Shown: in pieces, positions 1-7,717 of the stretch
Numbering within the stretch: the stretch's first letter is position 1
Layout of the letters: each line of letters begins with the position of its first letter
From: CBDCDJ01 sp965215355
GTDB taxonomy: Bacteria > Deinococcota > Deinococci > Deinococcales > Trueperaceae
Length of the DNA: 64,000 nucleotides
Assembly (NCBI GenBank): GCA_965215355.1
Contig: CBDCDJ010000007.1
Location: 1,860,001-1,924,000 of the forward strand
Direction of reading: 5' to 3'
Notes under the pieces: model-generated
What the model saw: only the letters and a program-made list of their open reading frames with translations
What the model was told of the DNA's origin: nothing
Database searches by the model: none
Made by a program: the position numbers and the translations under genes

Positions 1-945
1 CGGCACCCGGCTCAACGGGGCCGCGCCCTTTAAGACGCGCAACACGTCGTTCGCCACGTGCAGGCAGACGCGCCGGTTCGACGCCTCGGTCACGCCCGCA
101 ACGTGCGGCGTGAGGAGGACGTTTTCCAAACCGCGCAGCGGGTCGTCCGCGCCGGGCGGTTCGTTTTCCCGCACGTCGAGCGCCGCGCCCGCGAGCTTGC
201 CCTGTCGTAACGCGCTCGCCAGCGCCGCCTCGTCGACGAGGCCGCCGCGCGCGGTGTTGACGAGGTAGGCCGACGGTTTGAAAAACGCCAGGGTTTCAGC
301 GTTAATGAGGTGCCGCGTACCCGGCAACAGCGGCGCGTGGAGCGAGACGAAGTCGGCGCGCCCTAGCAGGTCCCTCAACTCGAGCAGCTCGAGCCCGTAC
401 TCCTGCACCGCGAAGCTGTTGTCGTGCACCACCGGGTCGCTCGCCAGCAGCTTCATCCCGAAGGCCGCGGCGCGCCTCGCCAGACGGCTGCCGATGTCGC
501 CCAAACCCACCACGCCGAGCGTCTTGCCGTACAGCTCGAAGCCGATGGCCGCTTGGCGGTCCCAAACGCCGCCGTGAACCGCGGCGGAAACCTCGGCAAA
601 GCGCCGGGACAGCTCGAGCATCGCCCCCAGCACGTACTCGGCCACGCTCACCGCGTTCGCGCCCGGTGCCCAGGTGACGGTGACGCCCCGCGCCCTGAGT
701 TCGTCCAGCGCCAGGTTGTCGAGCCCCACCCCGAGCCGCCCCACGACTTTTAGCCGAGGTCCGCTTTCCAACAGGTCGGCGTCCACCCGCGTCCCGTTGC
801 GGACAATGAGCGCGTCGGCGTCGGCAAGCTTCCTTTTCAACGTGCCGCGGTCTTTGAACAGCTCGGCGTCGTAGTGGACGGTCGCCGCGTCTTGCAGCAG
901 GGCCAGCGCTTCCGGGTGGAAGTGTTCGGACACGACGATGTTCAC
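1..945 (-). CDS. D-isomer 2-hydroxyacid dehydrogenase (phosphoglycerate dehydrogenase-like), cut by the window edge
   Basis: Cytosolic NAD-dependent oxidoreductase interconverting a 2-oxo acid and a D-2-hydroxy acid. The 315 codons seen, from a GTG at 945, show the family order: N-terminal substrate domain, Rossmann motif GLGDIG near residue 147, then the catalytic trio Arg (ARGGLVDE, about 231), Glu (ENEPPG) and His (TPHVAG, about 279). The length is close to a complete family member without an ACT domain, but the stop lies outside the window. The GTG overlaps the stop of the upstream racemase (GTGA), so translation is probably coupled. The substrate is not determined. The neighbours suggest an oxo acid derived from a D-amino acid rather than serine biosynthesis. 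Confidence 0.85.
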   Translation of the reverse strand, partial: MNIVVSEHFHPEALALLQDAATVHYDAELFKDRGTLKRKLADADALIVRNGTRVDADLLESGPRLKVVGRLGVGLDNLALDELRARGVTVTWAPGANAVSVAEYVLGAMLELSRRFAEVSAAVHGGVWDRQAAIGFELYGKTLGVVGLGDIGSRLARRAAAFGMKLLASDPVVHDNSFAVQEYGLELLELRDLLGRADFVSLHAPLLPGTRHLINAETLAFFKPSAYLVNTARGGLVDEAALASALRQGKLAGAALDVRENEPPGADDPLRGLENVLLTPHVAGVTEASNRRVCLHVANDVLRVLKGAAPLSRVP

Positions 946-1673
946 GCTGTACCTGTCACGTCTGTAACCCGTTCGGGCAGCGCCCGCGCTCCGGTCGCGT
1001 AGGCGACGGTGCTCTCGACCAACACGTCGGTCGAGTTGACGAGGGGCACGCTCAGGTCCCGTTCGAACAGCACCAGCGGGACTTCGGTGCAGCCTGCGAC
1101 GACGGCCTCGGCACCCTGAAGAATCAAGCCCTGCGCCAGCTCGAGCATCGCCTCCCCAACCCCTTTATCCCCGGCTTTGACGCGGTAGAGGAGGGTCATA
1201 AAAGCCTCGCGGTCCGCGCCCGTCGGCACGAGCGCCGTCACGCCGCGTTCGGCGAAGGCGCTCTGGTAAAGACGCGCGTCCAAGCAGCCGCTCGAGGCCA
1301 GCACCCCGACTGTTTTGATACCGGGCAGCTTTGCCAGGGTCGCCGCGACCGTCTCTTCGACGATGCTCACGAACGGGAGGGCGACGGCTTCGGTCACCTC
1401 CCGCTGAAACGCGTGCGCCGCGTTGCAGACCATCACCAGGAAGTCCGCGCCGGCTTTTTCCAGGGCGACGGCACTCGCCGCCAAAGCCGGCCCCGGCGAC
1501 GGCCCGGTGCCGGCGACGGCCTCGTTGCGGTTGGGCACCTTGGGGTTGTTGTCAATGATGAGGTGCAGGTGTTCCTGGTCGCTTCCGGCGGGCGTTTTAG
1601 CAAGAACTTTAGAAAAAAAGTCGAGCGTCGCCGCCGGCCCGAGCCCGCCGATGACGCCGATGGCTTTGTCCAT
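942..1673 (-). CDS. Aspartate/glutamate racemase family protein
   Basis: PLP-independent racemase of the Asp/Glu/hydantoin family, 243 aa, cytosolic. N-terminus IGVIGGLGPAAT is the family signature. The two catalytic cysteines are present as Cys83 (VCNAAH; most aspartate racemases have CNT here) and Cys195 (GCTE). It overlaps its neighbours on both sides: its ATG shares one base with the stop of the upstream PLP enzyme (TGATG) and its TGA overlaps the GTG of the dehydrogenase. Such tight coupling suggests one pathway for D-amino acids. Whether the substrate is aspartate, glutamate or another acidic amino acid cannot be told from the sequence. Confidence 0.85.
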   Translation of the reverse strand: MDKAIGVIGGLGPAATLDFFSKVLAKTPAGSDQEHLHLIIDNNPKVPNRNEAVAGTGPSPGPALAASAVALEKAGADFLVMVCNAAHAFQREVTEAVALPFVSIVEETVAATLAKLPGIKTVGVLASSGCLDARLYQSAFAERGVTALVPTGADREAFMTLLYRVKAGDKGVGEAMLELAQGLILQGAEAVVAGCTEVPLVLFERDLSVPLVNSTDVLVESTVAYATGARALPERVTDVTGTA

Positions 1674-2671
1674 CAGTCCAGAACCACGTCTTGATAGGCG
1701 TAAAGCGCCGGAGCGCCGCCCGTGTGCAAAAACAGCACGTTTTCGCCTTTTCCAAAACGTCCCTGCCGCACCATGTCAACGAGGCCGGCGGCGGTTTTAC
1801 CCGTATAAACCGGGTCGAGCAGGATGCCCTCGAGCCGTGCGAACAGCTGCACCGCCTCGACCATCCCTGCGGTCGGCAGCGAGTAACCCGGCCCGACGTA
1901 GTCGTCGAGCACCGTGAACGCCTCGCGCGGCGCGCCGCCGCGAAGACCGAGAAGGTCAGCGGTCTCGTTCGCCAGACGGTGCAACTTCTCCTCTTGCGGC
2001 TCTTTTTTCGCCCGAACGCTGATGCCGGTCACGGGAATGTCGCTGCTGTTCCCGACGTTGCCCACCACCATGCCCGCGTGCGTGCCGCCCGAGCCCGACG
2101 AGACGACGATGTGGTCGAGGGCGAGCCCGAGGTCGAAACTTTGCTGCAAAATCTCCTCGGCGCAGCTCACGTAGCCGAGCGCGCCCAGGCTGTTCGAGCC
2201 GCCGCCGGGGATGATGTAGCCCTGGCGGCCTTCGCTCTCAAGCTCGTCCGCGACCTCTTGCAGTGCCGCCGCCAAGTCCGCGCCGCCCTCGACGACCTTA
2301 ACGCTCTCGACGCCCAAAAGTTTGAACAGAAAGTTGTTTCCGCTCGAGTCGGGGTTATAACTGTCGGGCACACGCTCTTCCAAGACCAGGCGGCACTTCA
2401 ACCCCTCTTTGACCGCCGCGGCGAGCGTGAGGCGGCAGTGGTTCGACTGCACCGCGCCCACCGTAACCAGGGTGTCGGCTTTCTGGGCGAGCGCGTCCGC
2501 GACCAAAAACTCCAACTTCCGCGTTTTGTTCCCGCCCGCGGTGAGCCCGAGCAAGTCGTCCCGCTTGACGAACAGGTTCGGCCCGTTCAGGTGTTCGGTG
2601 AGGTGCTCGAGCTTTTCCAGCGGGGTAAAGCCTTGGGTGTAACGCCTGCGCGGAAACCTTGCCAAGTGCAC
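1673..2671 (-). CDS. dcyD: D-cysteine desulfhydrase / ACC deaminase-like PLP enzyme
   Basis: PLP-dependent enzyme of the tryptophan-synthase-beta fold, 332 aa. D-cysteine desulfhydrases release pyruvate, H2S and ammonia from D-cysteine; close relatives are ACC deaminases. Visible features are the PLP lysine in GGNKTRK (Lys49), the QSNHCR loop (residues 75-80) and a glycine-rich phosphate-binding stretch SSGSGGTHAG. The GTG start at 2671 has a strong AGGAGG Shine-Dalgarno a few bases upstream (2676-2682 region). First gene of the coupled three-gene operon with the racemase and the 2-hydroxyacid dehydrogenase. Assignment to D-cysteine rather than ACC or another small D-amino acid is from overall similarity only. 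Confidence 0.8.
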   Translation of the reverse strand: MHLARFPRRRYTQGFTPLEKLEHLTEHLNGPNLFVKRDDLLGLTAGGNKTRKLEFLVADALAQKADTLVTVGAVQSNHCRLTLAAAVKEGLKCRLVLEERVPDSYNPDSSGNNFLFKLLGVESVKVVEGGADLAAALQEVADELESEGRQGYIIPGGGSNSLGALGYVSCAEEILQQSFDLGLALDHIVVSSGSGGTHAGMVVGNVGNSSDIPVTGISVRAKKEPQEEKLHRLANETADLLGLRGGAPREAFTVLDDYVGPGYSLPTAGMVEAVQLFARLEGILLDPVYTGKTAAGLVDMVRQGRFGKGENVLFLHTGGAPALYAYQDVVLD

Positions 2672-2723
2672 TTCGTCCTCCTGACTATAGCCAGAAGCGT
2701 ATCACGCTTTGCGTTGCGACACT

Positions 2724-4430
2724 TTAGGTGTTGACGGAGGCCTTGCGGGTGATTTGTACCACGGGAAACACCTCGTCGCGTTGCTTCAGGGGCTCGAGTT
2801 CGCTTTCCGCCAAAAGCGCCCATTCCGAGCCCGAGCCCGGCAAAAAGATGCCCAACGCCCCCATCTTGCGCCCGGCTCGCAACTCGGCCACGTCCCACAG
2901 AACGTCGGCCTCGGTGTGAAGCGAGTACAGGCGCTCGGCGGCGTCGTACTCTACCGTCAAGCCCGGCACGCGGTTGTTCAGTTCAAACTTGAACTGGTGA
3001 AAGTAGTTGCGCGCCGCCTTGGGCTCTTCGTCCGCGAACACGTCCACCAACATCTTTTTGAGACTCACTTTGCCGTGCTCCAAAAAGTAAGCGATGATTT
3101 CGACCGCCTTGGTCATGCGCACGTTGACAACTTTGCCGTTCAGCACGAGCTTTTCTTCGCCCATCGTGTAGATTTCCAGCACGTCCGGCGACTTGCCCGC
3201 GATTTTGGGGTGGGTCAACAGGGCGGTCTCGCGCAGTTTGGGGACGAGGGTCCACTCCCTCGCCAAAAAGTGATTGTTCTGCAACGTCACGGCGAGTTTC
3301 TGAAGCTCGTCGAGTTCGCGCAACATGTTTTCTTCGTCGCCGAGTTGGCGGTGCATTTCGGCGATGTGGAGCCGGACCCAGCCTTGTTCTTGTAGCAGAC
3401 CCATTTTCCCAAACTCTTTGGCTACGGCAACCAACTCGTCTTTTGTTTGCTTAGGCGTGAGTTCGTCGGCAAAGCGTGAAACCAAAATATCGCGGAACCG
3501 GTAAGCTAACTCGTCTGTGGTATCGCTGATGAGCGCTTTGGCCCTTGCAAGGTGCTCACCCGCTGTAGCGATAAGAGACTGAAAGCCGTAAATTGAAGCT
3601 AAAGCTAATCTAGCTAAAAATTCTTCAAAACTGTGTTGGTTTTTAAGGGCTGAATCTACGGCTTGTTCATAATAATCTGAAGCTTTGGCTGTATTACGCA
3701 TAGCCCAAACAGCATCACCCATTCGGAGATACTGTTCTGCTTTGAAATATATCGGAGTTTCGGGGACATCAAGATTTTTTAAGTCTGTCAACGCTTCTTC
3801 ATACCGTCCGAGAATTGTAAGTAGATAAGCACGTCTCACAAAGCTTTTTTGCTGTTCAATGCCATTAGAAAGTCCTAGGCTACGCTCTATGTACCACAAG
3901 GCTCTTTGCGCTCGTCCTATCCTGGCATGAAGAATGCCTAGTTGATTTAGAATTTGTGGAGCAAGGATAGGTAACTCTGGAATCCCTTGAATCATCTCCC
4001 ACGCACGCTCTGCGTCACTTAAAGCTTGCTGTATATTTCCATCGCTTTCTTCGTAATGACTTTTGACACGAAGATAAAGAGCTTTGTCATATTGACTAAC
4101 ATTACTAAAATCCACTTTTTGTAACTCTGTCAGCATGTCACCTGCTCTATCGGTAAAAAGAAAAGTAAACGCTAAATTTATTCGCGCCGCTTCAGCAAAA
4201 CGAGCAATCGCGCGGTAAAAAAGTTCAGTAGCTTTCATATCATCAAATAACTGAAAATAACAAACCCCGAGCCAACGGTCATCATGAGCCGTCGTATGCA
4301 CCTGAATCATGTTTTGATGAGCTTCAATACCCTTTTTATACTCTTCTAAATACACCCAACCCTGCACAGGGCTTTCCAACTCAACCCCTGGATACTTCTC
4401 AGCAATGATGTCGTAAATAGTATTAGCCAT
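2724..4430 (-). CDS. TPR-repeat regulator with C-terminal SARP-like winged helix
   Basis: Putative peptide- or protein-responsive transcription regulator, 568 aa. Residues about 1-400 are helical repeats of TPR character (for example the stretches around RAQRALWYIERSL and GRYEEALTDLKNL). From about residue 417 (VLEIYTMGEEKLVLNGK) to 510 the pattern matches the winged-helix DNA-binding fold of SARP/BTAD regulators, here at the C-terminus instead of the N-terminus. Base composition is split: the codons for the TPR half (about 3430-4430) are clearly AT-richer than those for the DNA-binding half. It is divergent from a tiny exported peptide gene at 4904, with four TTGGGAG direct repeats between them. 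Domain organisation is analogous, not proven homologous, to RRNPP quorum-sensing receptors. Confidence 0.7.
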   Translation of the reverse strand: MANTIYDIIAEKYPGVELESPVQGWVYLEEYKKGIEAHQNMIQVHTTAHDDRWLGVCYFQLFDDMKATELFYRAIARFAEAARINLAFTFLFTDRAGDMLTELQKVDFSNVSQYDKALYLRVKSHYEESDGNIQQALSDAERAWEMIQGIPELPILAPQILNQLGILHARIGRAQRALWYIERSLGLSNGIEQQKSFVRRAYLLTILGRYEEALTDLKNLDVPETPIYFKAEQYLRMGDAVWAMRNTAKASDYYEQAVDSALKNQHSFEEFLARLALASIYGFQSLIATAGEHLARAKALISDTTDELAYRFRDILVSRFADELTPKQTKDELVAVAKEFGKMGLLQEQGWVRLHIAEMHRQLGDEENMLRELDELQKLAVTLQNNHFLAREWTLVPKLRETALLTHPKIAGKSPDVLEIYTMGEEKLVLNGKVVNVRMTKAVEIIAYFLEHGKVSLKKMLVDVFADEEPKAARNYFHQFKFELNNRVPGLTVEYDAAERLYSLHTEADVLWDVAELRAGRKMGALGIFLPGSGSEWALLAESELEPLKQRDEVFPVVQITRKASVNT

Positions 4431-4643
4431 CGTCAGAGGGTCCTTACTCGAACAACTATAGCTGCCACCCCGTTATTAGAAAGTCTGTAACCTCACCCAA
4501 ATTTAATCTTTGCATAAATGCTCGTCTTGTTGACAGAAGAATACCACGTCTCATAAACTCTTTCTGGGCTTATGTGAAGTATTTGGCATTTTGTGTAGAT
4601 GTACTTGTAAGCAGGCAACCAAAGTAGTATTTTAATGCTTAAG

Positions 4644-4669
4644 CGTTGCCGTTTGGGAGAGCGGCAACG
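4644..4669. repeat. 8-bp inverted repeat in the regulator/peptide intergenic region
   Basis: CGTTGCCG (4644-4651) and CGGCAACG (4662-4669) form a perfect stem around a 10-nt loop. It lies 214 bases upstream of the regulator start and about 235 bases upstream of the peptide gene, so it could be an operator or an RNA hairpin. There is no T-run beside it. The first TTGGGAG repeat lies in its loop. Confidence 0.6.
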
Positions 4670-4830
4670 GTGCTGACAACACAAACAGGTTGGGAGACCT
4701 GGAGTTGTCAGGGGAAAATTGGGAGCTAAGGGAGAGTAACTTTTTACGTCTTGAAGTATCTCTATACAACTTAGCCACCCAAAAATCAGGCAGGTTCCTG
4801 TCTGGTCCCAAGTCCTTTGTTAGTTGGGAG
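4653..4830 (+). promoter_or_regulatory. Four TTGGGAG direct repeats upstream of the peptide gene
   Basis: TTGGGAG occurs at 4653, 4690, 4719 and 4824. The copies at 4690 and 4824 extend to the same 10-mer GTTGGGAGAC (4689-4698, 4823-4832). All lie on the + strand in the 473-base gap between the divergent regulator and peptide genes. About 0.02 copies of a given 7-mer are expected per strand in this length, so the cluster is unlikely to be chance. A reasonable reading is a binding array for the adjacent regulator, but this is inference. Confidence 0.5.
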
Positions 4831-4903
4831 ACTGCAAAGGCGCTACTGGAGGCAGGAGACCTCGAGTAGGAAATTCACAAATGCGCGGGAGCGCAGGAAG
4901 AGA

Positions 4904-5017
4904 ATGGGGAAGAAAATGAAAAATAATGGGAGAAAGATTTTCTACGCAACTGTGTTTTTAGTGCTTGCTAACTTGCCGTTCCTAGCACTGGCAGGTACAA
5001 GTTCTACTGTTCGGTAA
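4904..5017 (+). CDS. Small exported peptide, candidate signalling pheromone precursor
   Basis: A 37-codon gene (33 codons if the second ATG at 4916 is used). The ATG at 4904 is preceded by AGGA with 5-nt spacing. The product has a basic N-terminus (GKKMKNNGRK), a hydrophobic core of about 17 residues and an A-L-A signal-peptidase-like site, leaving the heptapeptide GTSSTVR at the C-terminus. This is the architecture of exported pre-pheromones such as Phr and PapR. It is divergent from a TPR regulator and points into the HD-GYP gene about 90 bases downstream of its stop. No homologue is recognised; it could also be a simple membrane micropeptide. Confidence 0.5.
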   Translation: MGKKMKNNGRKIFYATVFLVLANLPFLALAGTSSTVR

Positions 5018-5037
5018 AGTGTCTTAAACAACCCTAT

Positions 5038-5067
5038 GGACGCCTTCTAAGCGTTTTCTAAGCGTCC
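5038..5067 (+). promoter_or_regulatory. Tandem 11-bp repeat inside an inverted repeat
   Basis: TTCTAAGCGT occurs at 5045-5054 and again at 5056-5065, exactly one helical turn apart. The pair is enclosed by the inverted repeat GGACGC (5038-5043) / GCGTCC (5062-5067), followed by CTGTTTT. It may be a protein-binding site for the micro-ORF/HD-GYP unit or a weak terminator after the peptide gene; the sequence allows both. Confidence 0.4.
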
Positions 5068-5108
5068 CTGTTTTACTCTGCGAGTTACGTCGAAGGAGGA
5101 TGTGACTC

Positions 5109-5186
5109 GTGGAGTTTTTTGTTCTCGTAGTTCTCGCCAAGTCGTCATTTAACCAAGTCACCCGTAAACCAGAGCATCGTTTGTGA
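5109..5186 (+). CDS. 25-aa micro-ORF translationally coupled to the HD-GYP gene
   Basis: GTG at 5109 follows a near-perfect Shine-Dalgarno AAGGAGGA (5093-5100) with 8-nt spacing. The frame runs 25 codons with a hydrophobic start (EFFVLVVLA) and a basic tail (VTRKPEHRL). Its TGA (5184-5186) overlaps the GTG start of the HD-GYP gene (5183) in the arrangement GTGA. The HD-GYP gene itself has no good ribosome-binding site, so coupling from this micro-ORF would explain how it is translated. Whether the peptide has a function of its own is unknown. Confidence 0.5.
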   Translation: MEFFVLVVLAKSSFNQVTRKPEHRL

Positions 5187-6247
5187 TAGGGCCGGTTCAG
5201 CGCCCCCCGAAGTTTCGGGGGGCGTCGCCACAGCGTGTCGTCATGCTGGGGGTGGCGGCGGTGGCGACCCTGCTCTTCGTAGGCGTCGCAGTTGTTTTGT
5301 TCATGGCGCAAGGTGTGCCCGCACCACTCACCCAACTCGTTTATCTACCTATTTTGTTGGCGGCGGCCTTTTTCGGGTTGCGCGGCGGTTTTGTGGTGGG
5401 ACTGCTCGCGGCCTTGTTGCCGCTTTTCGGACCGAGCGAGGAGGTTTTCGGGGGTTGGCTGGGCGGCAGTCTTTACCTGCTTTTCGGCGTCACCGTGGGG
5501 GCTCTGTTCGAAGCTGTCACCCTGCGGTTGCAGAGGGTCGAGAAACGTGTGGACCGTCTGTCGGAGATGTACACCAAGATGCTCTCGAGCCTAGCCAGCA
5601 CCGTCGAGGTGCGCGACCGGCACACCCAGGGCCACTGCGAACGCGTCGCCAGAAACGCCCTGGTGGTCGGCCGGGCTCTGGGGCTCAGCGAAGGGCGGCT
5701 CGAGCAGCTTTACTGGAGCGCCCTGCTCCACGACCTGGGCAAAATCGCCATCCCCGAGTACATCTTGCTCAAAGAGGGCGCGTTGACCGAGGTCGAATAC
5801 GCCGAGGTCAAACGCCACCCCGACTACGGCGCGAACCTGCTCGCCTCGGTGTCGCGCGAGTTCGCGCAGATTGCCGAAATCGTGCGCTCGCACCACGAAC
5901 GCTATGACGGTACCGGCTACCCGCACCGGCTCAGCGGCGAGGCCATTCCCCTGCTCAGCCGGGTCATCAGCATCGTCGACGTGTTCGAGGCGCTGACCAG
6001 CCGCCGCCCCTACCGCCAACCGCTGCCGCCTGACAAGGCGCTCAGCTACGTCCGCGAGGGGGCCGCCGAACAGTTCGACCCGCACCTGGTCGGCGTGTTC
6101 GAACGGTGCTACCGGCGCGGCGAAATTCGCTGTTCGCCCGAAGCCGGGGCAGGCACGACGTTCGAGTATCCCTTAAACGTGCCGAACCTGCAATCCGTAG
6201 CCCTGCGGCCCTTGCTCAAAAGTCCTTTTCCTAGTTCTACTTCCTAG
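5183..6247 (+). CDS. Membrane-anchored HD-GYP domain protein (cyclic-di-GMP phosphodiesterase)
   Basis: Predicted inner-membrane protein of 354 aa. Residues about 18-110 hold three to four hydrophobic segments, followed by a short helical linker and an HD-GYP domain. Metal and catalytic motifs are intact: HDLGK at 183-187 and HHERYDGTGYP from residue 237. HD-GYP proteins hydrolyse c-di-GMP and lower its level, usually favouring motility over biofilm. The GTG start at 5183 has no evident Shine-Dalgarno of its own but overlaps the stop of the micro-ORF at 5109; an internal ATG at 5243 is the alternative. Its position after the peptide gene suggests it may be an output of the peptide/TPR circuit. 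Confidence 0.85.
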   Translation: MIGPVQRPPKFRGASPQRVVMLGVAAVATLLFVGVAVVLFMAQGVPAPLTQLVYLPILLAAAFFGLRGGFVVGLLAALLPLFGPSEEVFGGWLGGSLYLLFGVTVGALFEAVTLRLQRVEKRVDRLSEMYTKMLSSLASTVEVRDRHTQGHCERVARNALVVGRALGLSEGRLEQLYWSALLHDLGKIAIPEYILLKEGALTEVEYAEVKRHPDYGANLLASVSREFAQIAEIVRSHHERYDGTGYPHRLSGEAIPLLSRVISIVDVFEALTSRRPYRQPLPPDKALSYVREGAAEQFDPHLVGVFERCYRRGEIRCSPEAGAGTTFEYPLNVPNLQSVALRPLLKSPFPSSTS

Positions 6248-6322
6248 CTCTACGACCCTCGAGCGATGACCGCTTTTTATTCACAACTGTTGTAACAAGT
6301 GCTAAGCTTTTCCCGGGGTTCG

Positions 6323-6853
6323 ATGAAGACCGTAGTTGTCCGCGGAGACATCACCGAGCAACGCGTAGACGCCATCGTCAACGCCGCCAACACCTCACTG
6401 TTGGGCGGGGGCGGCGTGGACGGCGCCATACACCGCGCAGGTGGCCCGGCCATCTTAGAAGCTTGCCAAAAAATTCGCGCTCGGCAAGGGGGGTGCCGTA
6501 CGGGCGAAGCGGTTATCACGACGGCCGGAAACCTACCCGCCAAGTACGTCATCCACACCGTCGGCCCGGTCTGGCGAGGTGGCCACGCGGGCGAGCCGCA
6601 ACTGCTGGCGAGCTGTTACCAGAGCTGTTTTCGAATAGCCGCGGAGCATGGTGTCGAGACGATGGCGTTTCCCTCCATCAGCACCGGCGTGTACGGCTAC
6701 CCCGTCGACAAGGCGAGCCGCGTCGCCCTGCTGGAAACGAAGCACTTTCTCGCTCGAAATTCCGGTGTGACACGCGTCGTCATAGTGTGCTTCAGCGCCC
6801 ACGACCTGCAGGTTTATCAAGAGGCTTACGCCGAGGTTTTTGCGGTCTCCTAA
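6323..6853 (+). CDS. Macro-domain protein (O-acetyl-ADP-ribose deacetylase type)
   Basis: Stand-alone macro domain, 176 aa from the ATG at 6323, which fits the family start (MKTVVVRGDIT). Macro domains of this MacroD/YmdB type bind ADP-ribose and remove it from acidic residues or hydrolyse O-acetyl-ADP-ribose. Diagnostic stretches are VNAANTSLLGGGGVDGAIH (ribose-binding loop and catalytic Asn/Asp-Gly region), YVIHTVGP and FPSISTGVYGYP. A GTG at 6299 in the same frame would add eight residues but is less family-like. No partner enzyme such as an ADP-ribosyltransferase is next to it. Confidence 0.88.
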   Translation: MKTVVVRGDITEQRVDAIVNAANTSLLGGGGVDGAIHRAGGPAILEACQKIRARQGGCRTGEAVITTAGNLPAKYVIHTVGPVWRGGHAGEPQLLASCYQSCFRIAAEHGVETMAFPSISTGVYGYPVDKASRVALLETKHFLARNSGVTRVVIVCFSAHDLQVYQEAYAEVFAVS

Positions 6854-7045
6854 ACAACTTGAACCCGAACCGTTCGGGGCCCCGCTAAGACCATAGTCGT
6901 AAGAAGCGTGGTCGAGAGTGCGCTAAAATGGCACCCGAGCCGGGACTGTAAGCCTGGAAAAGGTACGAACGCACACAGTTCGTTACACTCGGAGGTGTTC
7001 CGGTCGAGCTTGAAGAGGTTCGACAACTCAGAGAAGGAGACACTT

Positions 7046-7642
7046 ATGGCTTTTGAACTACCCGACCTGCCTTACGCGTTCGACGCCCTCGAGCCGCACA
7101 TCGACGCTCGCACGATGGAGATTCACCACGACAAACACCACGCGGGCTACACCAACAACCTCAACAAGGCGATTGAAGGCACCGAGATGGAAAACAAGTC
7201 CATCGAGGACATCCTGGCGCTGGGCGCGGACAAGTTGCCGACCGCGGTGCGCAACAACGGCGGCGGCTACCACAACCACAGCCTCTTCTGGAAAGTCATG
7301 GGGCCGGACGGCAGCGGTCAGCCCTCGGGCGAACTGGCGCAAGCTATCGACAGCGCGTTCGGCAGCTTCGACGCCTTCAAAGAGGAGTTTGCCAAGGCCG
7401 CCGCGACCCGCTTCGGCTCGGGCTGGGCCTGGCTCGTCAAGGACGGCGACACGCTCGCGGTCACCAGCACGCCCAACCAGGACAGCCCGCTGATGGAAGG
7501 CAAAACCCCGCTGCTCGGCCTCGACGTTTGGGAGCACGCTTACTACCTCAACTATCAAAACAAGCGGCCCGACTACATCAGCGCCTGGTGGAACGTGGTG
7601 AACTGGGACCAAGTCGCCGAGAACTACCGCAACGCGGCCTGA
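7046..7642 (+). CDS. sodA: Manganese superoxide dismutase
   Basis: Converts superoxide to oxygen and hydrogen peroxide in the cytosol. 198 aa from the ATG at 7046, chosen because AGAAGGAGA lies just upstream and the protein then begins with the family-typical FELPDLPYAFDALEP. Metal ligands are His27, His78, Asp160 and His164 (DVWEHAYYL). The Gln in NQDSP (145) is the Mn-type second-sphere residue, so Mn is favoured over Fe. The open frame extends upstream to 6908 but that part is not family-like. Monocistronic; the 190 bases upstream should hold its promoter, though no clear -35/-10 pair is seen. Confidence 0.93.
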   Translation: MAFELPDLPYAFDALEPHIDARTMEIHHDKHHAGYTNNLNKAIEGTEMENKSIEDILALGADKLPTAVRNNGGGYHNHSLFWKVMGPDGSGQPSGELAQAIDSAFGSFDAFKEEFAKAAATRFGSGWAWLVKDGDTLAVTSTPNQDSPLMEGKTPLLGLDVWEHAYYLNYQNKRPDYISAWWNVVNWDQVAENYRNAA

Positions 7643-7651
7643 CCGGTCGCA

Positions 7652-7677
7652 CCCTCTCGCCCCCTCTTAGGAGAGGG
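7652..7677. terminator. Hairpin after sodA
   Basis: CCCTCTC (7652-7658) or CCCTCT (7662-7667) can pair with the AGAGGG at 7672-7677. There is no immediate T-run (ATAAAAGCTCATTTTT follows), so termination is likely but imperfect. Confidence 0.4.
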
Positions 7678-7717
7678 ATAAAAGCTCATTTTTGGTTTTC
7701 CACCAGGATTCGCCTTC

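Noticed and set aside
4493..4684. 63-aa minus-strand frame between the regulator and the peptide gene
   Set aside because: No ribosome-binding site or recognisable family, and it overlaps the repeats and hairpin.
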